A DNA stretch of 64,000 nt from DAIODI01 sp046349255 (GTDB lineage: Bacteria; Pseudomonadota; Alphaproteobacteria; Rhizobiales; Aestuariivirgaceae): the NCBI GenBank assembly GCA_046349255.1, contig JAXMCR010000003.1:682001-746000 (forward strand). The letters run 5' to 3'. A program made the position numbers and the translations under genes. Below the pieces are notes generated by a model, which was not told the origin of the DNA, searched no databases, and saw only the letters and a list, made by a program, of their open reading frames with translations. Shown here in pieces: positions 60,628 through 64,000 of the stretch; the stretch's first letter is position 1; each line of letters starts with the position of its first letter.

Positions 60628-61599
60628 TTGAGCAGCGGGCTGATCGCCATTCTCGACGACGTGGTGGCGCTGGCGAAGGTCGCCGCTGCCTCCGTCGACG
60701 ACGTCGCGGCGCAGGCCGCGGATGCAAGCTCGCGCGCGGTCGGCATCGTCATCGACGACGCCGCCGTCACGCCGCGGTACGCGGTGGGCTTCGCCGCCGA
60801 CCGCGAACTCCCGATCATCGGCAAGATCGCGCTCGGCTCCCTGTGGAACAAGCTCGTCCTCCTGCTCCCCGGCGCGCTGGTGCTCTCCGCCTTCGCCCCC
60901 TGGCTCATCACGCCGCTCCTCATGGCGGGCGGCGTCTACCTGTGCCTCGAGGGCTACGAGAAGGTCGCCGAGCTCTTCGAAGGCGACCACGTCGAACCGG
61001 ACGACACCCCCGCCCCGAACGCGGCGAACGCAAAGCAGTTCGAGCAGCAGAAGGTCAACGGCGCGATCCGCACCGACTTCATCCTCTCCGCCGAGATCAT
61101 GGCGATCACCCTCGCCTCGCTGCCTGAGGGCAGCTTCTGGATGAAGGCCGCCGTCCTCGCCGCCGTCGGCATCGGCATGACGGTCCTGGTCTACGGCGTC
61201 GTCGCGATCATCGTGAAGGCGGACGACGCGGGCCTCGCGCTCGCGCGCTCCTCGTCCGCGCTGCTGAAAGGCCTCGGCCGCGGCATCGTCAAGGGCATGC
61301 CGGGCTTTCTCGCCGCCCTGAGCTTCGTCGGCATGCTCGCCATGCTCTGGGTCGGCGGCGGCATCATCGTGCACGGGCTCGCCGTGCTCGGCATCCACGG
61401 CCCCGAAGAGCTGATCCACCACCTCGCCCACGCCGCAGCCGAAGCCGTTCCCTCCGCGCACGCCGTGATGAACTGGCTCGTTGGAGCGACGCTCTCAGGC
61501 CTGTTCGGGCTCGCGATCGGCGCCGTCGCGGCGCCGCTGATGCACCATCTGCTCGCCCCGCTCATCGCGCTGGTCACGGGCTCCGCGGCACGCCACTGA
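60628..61599 (+). CDS. DUF808 membrane protein
   Basis: 323 residues with about seven hydrophobic segments, similar to E. coli YedI: GLIAILDDVVALAKVAAASVDDVAAQA at the N-terminus, TDFILSAEIMAITL in the middle, and AIGAVAAPLMHHLL at the end. The invariant DDVAAQA-like helix and the DDAAVTPRYAVGF segment identify the family. TTG at 60628 has GGAGG eight bases upstream. Function unknown. Confidence 0.88.
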   Translation: MSSGLIAILDDVVALAKVAAASVDDVAAQAADASSRAVGIVIDDAAVTPRYAVGFAADRELPIIGKIALGSLWNKLVLLLPGALVLSAFAPWLITPLLMAGGVYLCLEGYEKVAELFEGDHVEPDDTPAPNAANAKQFEQQKVNGAIRTDFILSAEIMAITLASLPEGSFWMKAAVLAAVGIGMTVLVYGVVAIIVKADDAGLALARSSSALLKGLGRGIVKGMPGFLAALSFVGMLAMLWVGGGIIVHGLAVLGIHGPEELIHHLAHAAAEAVPSAHAVMNWLVGATLSGLFGLAIGAVAAPLMHHLLAPLIALVTGSAARH

Positions 61600-61679
61600 A
61601 GCGCCCCCCGCCTCCTTCGCACCCGCAACATGATCTCGCCGTTGCCCCCGGGCCTCGCGAGACCTATCTTTTCTGCAAG

Positions 61680-62609
61680 ATGACCAACGCCTGGACCCAA
61701 TACGGCCGGTCGGCACACGAAGGGCTCATGACGGTCCGGCGCGCCGGATCGCGGCGCGACGCCGAGACGTATGCGCTGGTCCTCACCGCAGCCGGGATCC
61801 CCTGCGCGCTGGTCGACGAACTGCCGGGCTACAGCCTGCGGGTCGACCCCGCGCATGCCGCCAAGGCGTTCGCCGAGATCGCGGCCTACGACCGCGAAAA
61901 CCCGGCCGTGAAGCCGGGCGAGGTCGCAAAGCCGTCGACGAAGCCGAAAACGCCGGTGAAGGTCGAGGGCGTGATGCTCGCCGTCACCACGCTCCTCTTC
62001 TTCTTCGCCGCCGCCCGCAACGAAGCGTTCGGCTTCGATTGGACCGAAAAGGGCGCAGCCCTGACCAGCGCCATCCTGAACGGCGAGGTCTGGCGCGCCG
62101 TCACCGCGCTGACGCTGCACGCCGACGGCCAGCATATCCTGAGCAACCTCCTGTTCGGCACCGTGGTCACGCTGCTCCTTGCGCAGGTCACCGGCGCAGG
62201 CGTCGCGCTCCTCGCCATGATCGTCGCGGCGACCGCCGGCAACCTGGTCAACGCGGCGCTCACCGCGCCCGGTCACGCGACCATCGGCGCCTCGACCGCG
62301 ATCTTCGCCGGCCTCGGCCTCCTGACCGCGCTCCGACAGGACTGGCGGCGCGACAGCTGGCGCGAGGGCTGGCGCGTGTTCGTGCCGCTCTCGGGCGGCA
62401 TCATGCTGCTCGCCATGACGGGCTTTTCGAACGACGGCCGCACCGACATCATGGCGCACGTCCTGGGCTTTGCAGCAGGGCTCGCCGGCGGCTACGCCCT
62501 GTCGCGCGTCGAGCACGACTGGCCGGCCGACACGCGGCTCCAGTGGCTCACCGGCATCACCGCGGCCTGGCTCGTCACCGCCGCCTGGGTGATCGCCCTC
62601 ACCGTCTAG
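61680..62609 (+). CDS. rhomboid family intramembrane serine protease
   Basis: 309 residues. About 90 cytosolic residues contain a segment resembling a PII-like/DUF2007 domain (SRRDAETYALVLTAAGIPCALVDE region). Then six or seven helices follow. The catalytic Ser lies in GASTAIFAG (about 200-208) and the catalytic His in DIMAHVLGFAAG (about 258-269); the HILSNLLF helix matches rhomboid H-x-x-x-N. It cuts transmembrane helices of unknown substrates. Stop overlaps the convergent kinase stop by four bases. Confidence 0.9.
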   Translation: MTNAWTQYGRSAHEGLMTVRRAGSRRDAETYALVLTAAGIPCALVDELPGYSLRVDPAHAAKAFAEIAAYDRENPAVKPGEVAKPSTKPKTPVKVEGVMLAVTTLLFFFAAARNEAFGFDWTEKGAALTSAILNGEVWRAVTALTLHADGQHILSNLLFGTVVTLLLAQVTGAGVALLAMIVAATAGNLVNAALTAPGHATIGASTAIFAGLGLLTALRQDWRRDSWREGWRVFVPLSGGIMLLAMTGFSNDGRTDIMAHVLGFAAGLAGGYALSRVEHDWPADTRLQWLTGITAAWLVTAAWVIALTV

Positions 62610-63556
62610 TCGACGCGCTCCACCGTTACCGCCTTCGCAAGCGCCTGCACCGACGCGAGATCGCCGTGCATCGTCTGATCGACGAGCCCTGCGGACGGCG
62701 CGGCGACCGCCATCGCGAGGGCCTCCGTCGCGGGCAGCCCTTCGGCCTGCGCCCACACCAGCGCGGCGAGGAAGGAGTCGCCTGCCCCGACGGCCGAGCG
62801 CGTGGCCATCGGCAGCGCCGCGGCCGCATGGGCTTCGCCCCGCAGCACCAGCATCGCGCCTTCCGCGCCGCGCGTCAGCGCGACGGCGTTGGTGCGCCCG
62901 GCGGCGATGAGGTCGCGGCAGGCGCGCACCTGTTCGTCGCGGGTCGTCAGCGGCCGTCCCACGAGGTCCTCCAGTTCGTCGATGCTCGGCTTGATCAGGT
63001 CGACGCCGATCGAACCCTGCTCCAGCGCCTCGCCCGATGTATCGAGCACGACCCTGGTCGCGCGTCCCTCAAGTACGTGCGTCAACTCCGCGTAGAAGTC
63101 GGCCGGGACACCCGGTGGCAGGCTGCCGCTCAGCACCACCACCGCACCGTCTCCGTCGCGCACCACGCGTTCCATGAGGTCGCGCCGTTCGCGTTCGGTC
63201 ACGTAGGGGCCCGGCATCACGAAGCGGAACTCGCGTCCGGTCTGCGTCTCGAGCACGTTGAAGCTCTCGCGCGTCTCGCCCTCGATCGACACGCGGTCGA
63301 ACGGCACGCCCTCCTCCGCCAGCATCCGGCACAGCCGTTCGCCTTCCGATCCGCCCGCGCCGAACATCGCCGTGACGGAGGCGCCGAGCCGCTTCAGCAC
63401 GCGCGCCACGTTGATTCCGCCGCCACCGGCCGAGCGCCGGACGTCCGTGCACCGCAGCTTCCGGGTCGGCATCACGCACGGAATGCTCATCCGCAGGTCG
63501 ATCGCGGGATCGAGCGTCACGGTGAGGAACCGGACACCTGCGCCGCTGCCGCTCAT
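62606..63556 (-). CDS. PfkB-family sugar kinase (1-phosphofructokinase-like)
   Basis: 316 residues, ribokinase fold. N-terminal substrate signature GGGGINVARVLKRLGA (about 37-52) and C-terminal PfkB signature SAVGAGDSFLAALVWAQ, where Asp of GAGD is the catalytic base. Best fits 1-phosphofructokinase/6-phosphofructokinase 2. No fructose PTS genes are nearby. ATG at 63556 has AGGAG five bases upstream. Confidence 0.88.
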   Translation of the reverse strand: MSGSGAGVRFLTVTLDPAIDLRMSIPCVMPTRKLRCTDVRRSAGGGGINVARVLKRLGASVTAMFGAGGSEGERLCRMLAEEGVPFDRVSIEGETRESFNVLETQTGREFRFVMPGPYVTERERRDLMERVVRDGDGAVVVLSGSLPPGVPADFYAELTHVLEGRATRVVLDTSGEALEQGSIGVDLIKPSIDELEDLVGRPLTTRDEQVRACRDLIAAGRTNAVALTRGAEGAMLVLRGEAHAAAALPMATRSAVGAGDSFLAALVWAQAEGLPATEALAMAVAAPSAGLVDQTMHGDLASVQALAKAVTVERVD

Positions 63557-63626
63557 CGCCACTCCTCTCGCTCACCACCTGCTGACGCACAACCATACAC
63601 AAGCCCAACGCCCGGCGCGCCGGGAA

Positions 63627-64000
63627 GATGACCGGGCCAGGCCTGGCCATGACGAAGTGGAGACGACCGGCATCACCGGCCGCGCCCCGTCATCACCGGC
63701 CCCTCCTCGTCATCACCGGCCTTGAGCCGGTGATCCTCTTTCCCCGCGGACAAGAGGATGGCCGGGTCAAGCCCGGCCATGACGAAGTGGAGAGGACCGG
63801 CATCACCGGCCGCGCCCTCCCCCTAATCGCCACCCACCCCGTCCCACCCGCCATCATCCGCCCCTCCCCGTCATCACCGGCCTTGAGCCGGTGATCCTCT
63901 TCCCCCGCAGTCAAAAGCATGGCCGGGTCAAGCCCGGCCATGACGAAGTGGAGAGGAACGGCATCACCGGCCGCGCCCCTCCCCTCATCGCCACACACCC
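63627..64000. repeat. tandem intergenic dyad repeats with a 161-bp period, running off the window
   Basis: Two kinds of short hairpin alternate. ATCACCGGC-CTTGA-GCCGGTGAT occurs at 63712-63734 and 63873-63895. ATGGCCGGG-TCAAG-CCCGGCCAT occurs at 63758-63780 and 63919-63941, with a decayed copy near 63627-63652. A linker GACGAAGTGGAGA-G-A-CCGGCATCACCGGCCGCGCC-type segment recurs at about 63651, 63781 and 63942. Corresponding points of the two full units are exactly 161 bases apart. This type of dyad is abundant between genes in Hyphomicrobiales genomes. No gene is seen here. Confidence 0.85.

Noticed and set aside
63627..64000. Terminal repeats considered as a CRISPR array
   Set aside because: Units are 161 bp, consist of two alternating hairpins, and the intervening sequence is repeated rather than unique. 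No cas genes are present.

Overview
The window is GC-rich, densely coding chromosomal DNA. Gene content suggests an alphaproteobacterium, probably Hyphomicrobiales (Rhizobiales): a recG / glmS-glmU neighbourhood, an Omp25-type porin, BTAD-type regulators with TolB-like and TPR domains, aconitase X, and GGCCGGG-TCAAG-CCCGGCC intergenic dyads. This placement is inferred from gene families, not from a marker gene. I see no insertion sequence, prophage, CRISPR array or rRNA operon. One tRNA gene, tRNA-Lys(UUU), is present.

Layout. 1-11.2 kb is housekeeping: a 5'-truncated FrnE-type DsbA protein, recG, a DUF454 protein, a shortened LemA-like protein, an MFS transporter, a TPR-SPOR protein, the glmU-glmS operon and a second SPOR protein. 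11.3-17.3 kb holds tRNA-Lys, an outer-membrane barrel protein with two hairpin terminators, a small pore-like membrane protein, an aconitase X dehydratase and a BTAD/TolB/TPR regulator.

17.35-44.1 kb is the most interesting part and reads as a large acid/glutamate/envelope-stress island. It begins with two paralogous small winged-helix regulators. It continues with small stress-type membrane proteins, a DUF2092 Tat-exported protein, glutamate decarboxylase, a GadC-like antiporter, glutaminase, a second amino-acid permease, another small pore-like protein and MarC. Then come two divergent operons. The minus-strand operon encodes a secreted protein, SLC13-RCK permease, HdeD, RND adaptor, RND pump, second adaptor, AbgT and a large repeat protein. 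The plus-strand operon encodes a second SLC13-RCK permease, patatin, an M20 peptidase and an AI-2E family permease. A 15-bp palindrome, TGCCCA-N3-TGGGCA, recurs upstream of three transcription units of this island at a similar distance from the start codons and in no other intergenic region I inspected. This suggests a dedicated regulon.

44.2-50.6 kb carries small glycine-zipper proteins, a class 3 lipase, a cobalt-type nitrile hydratase operon with two tandem full-length beta subunits, an SDR, and an unrecognised protein. 49.7-53.1 kb is a divergent oxyR-katG peroxide module with a strong terminator. 53-63.6 kb contains catabolic enzymes (FAD oxidoreductase, acyl-CoA dehydrogenase, GMC oxidoreductase, Asp/Glu racemase-type enzyme, DapA-like aldolase), a MATE transporter, a DUF808 protein, a rhomboid protease and a PfkB sugar kinase. 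The last 370 bases are tandem dyad repeats with a 161-bp period that run off the window end.
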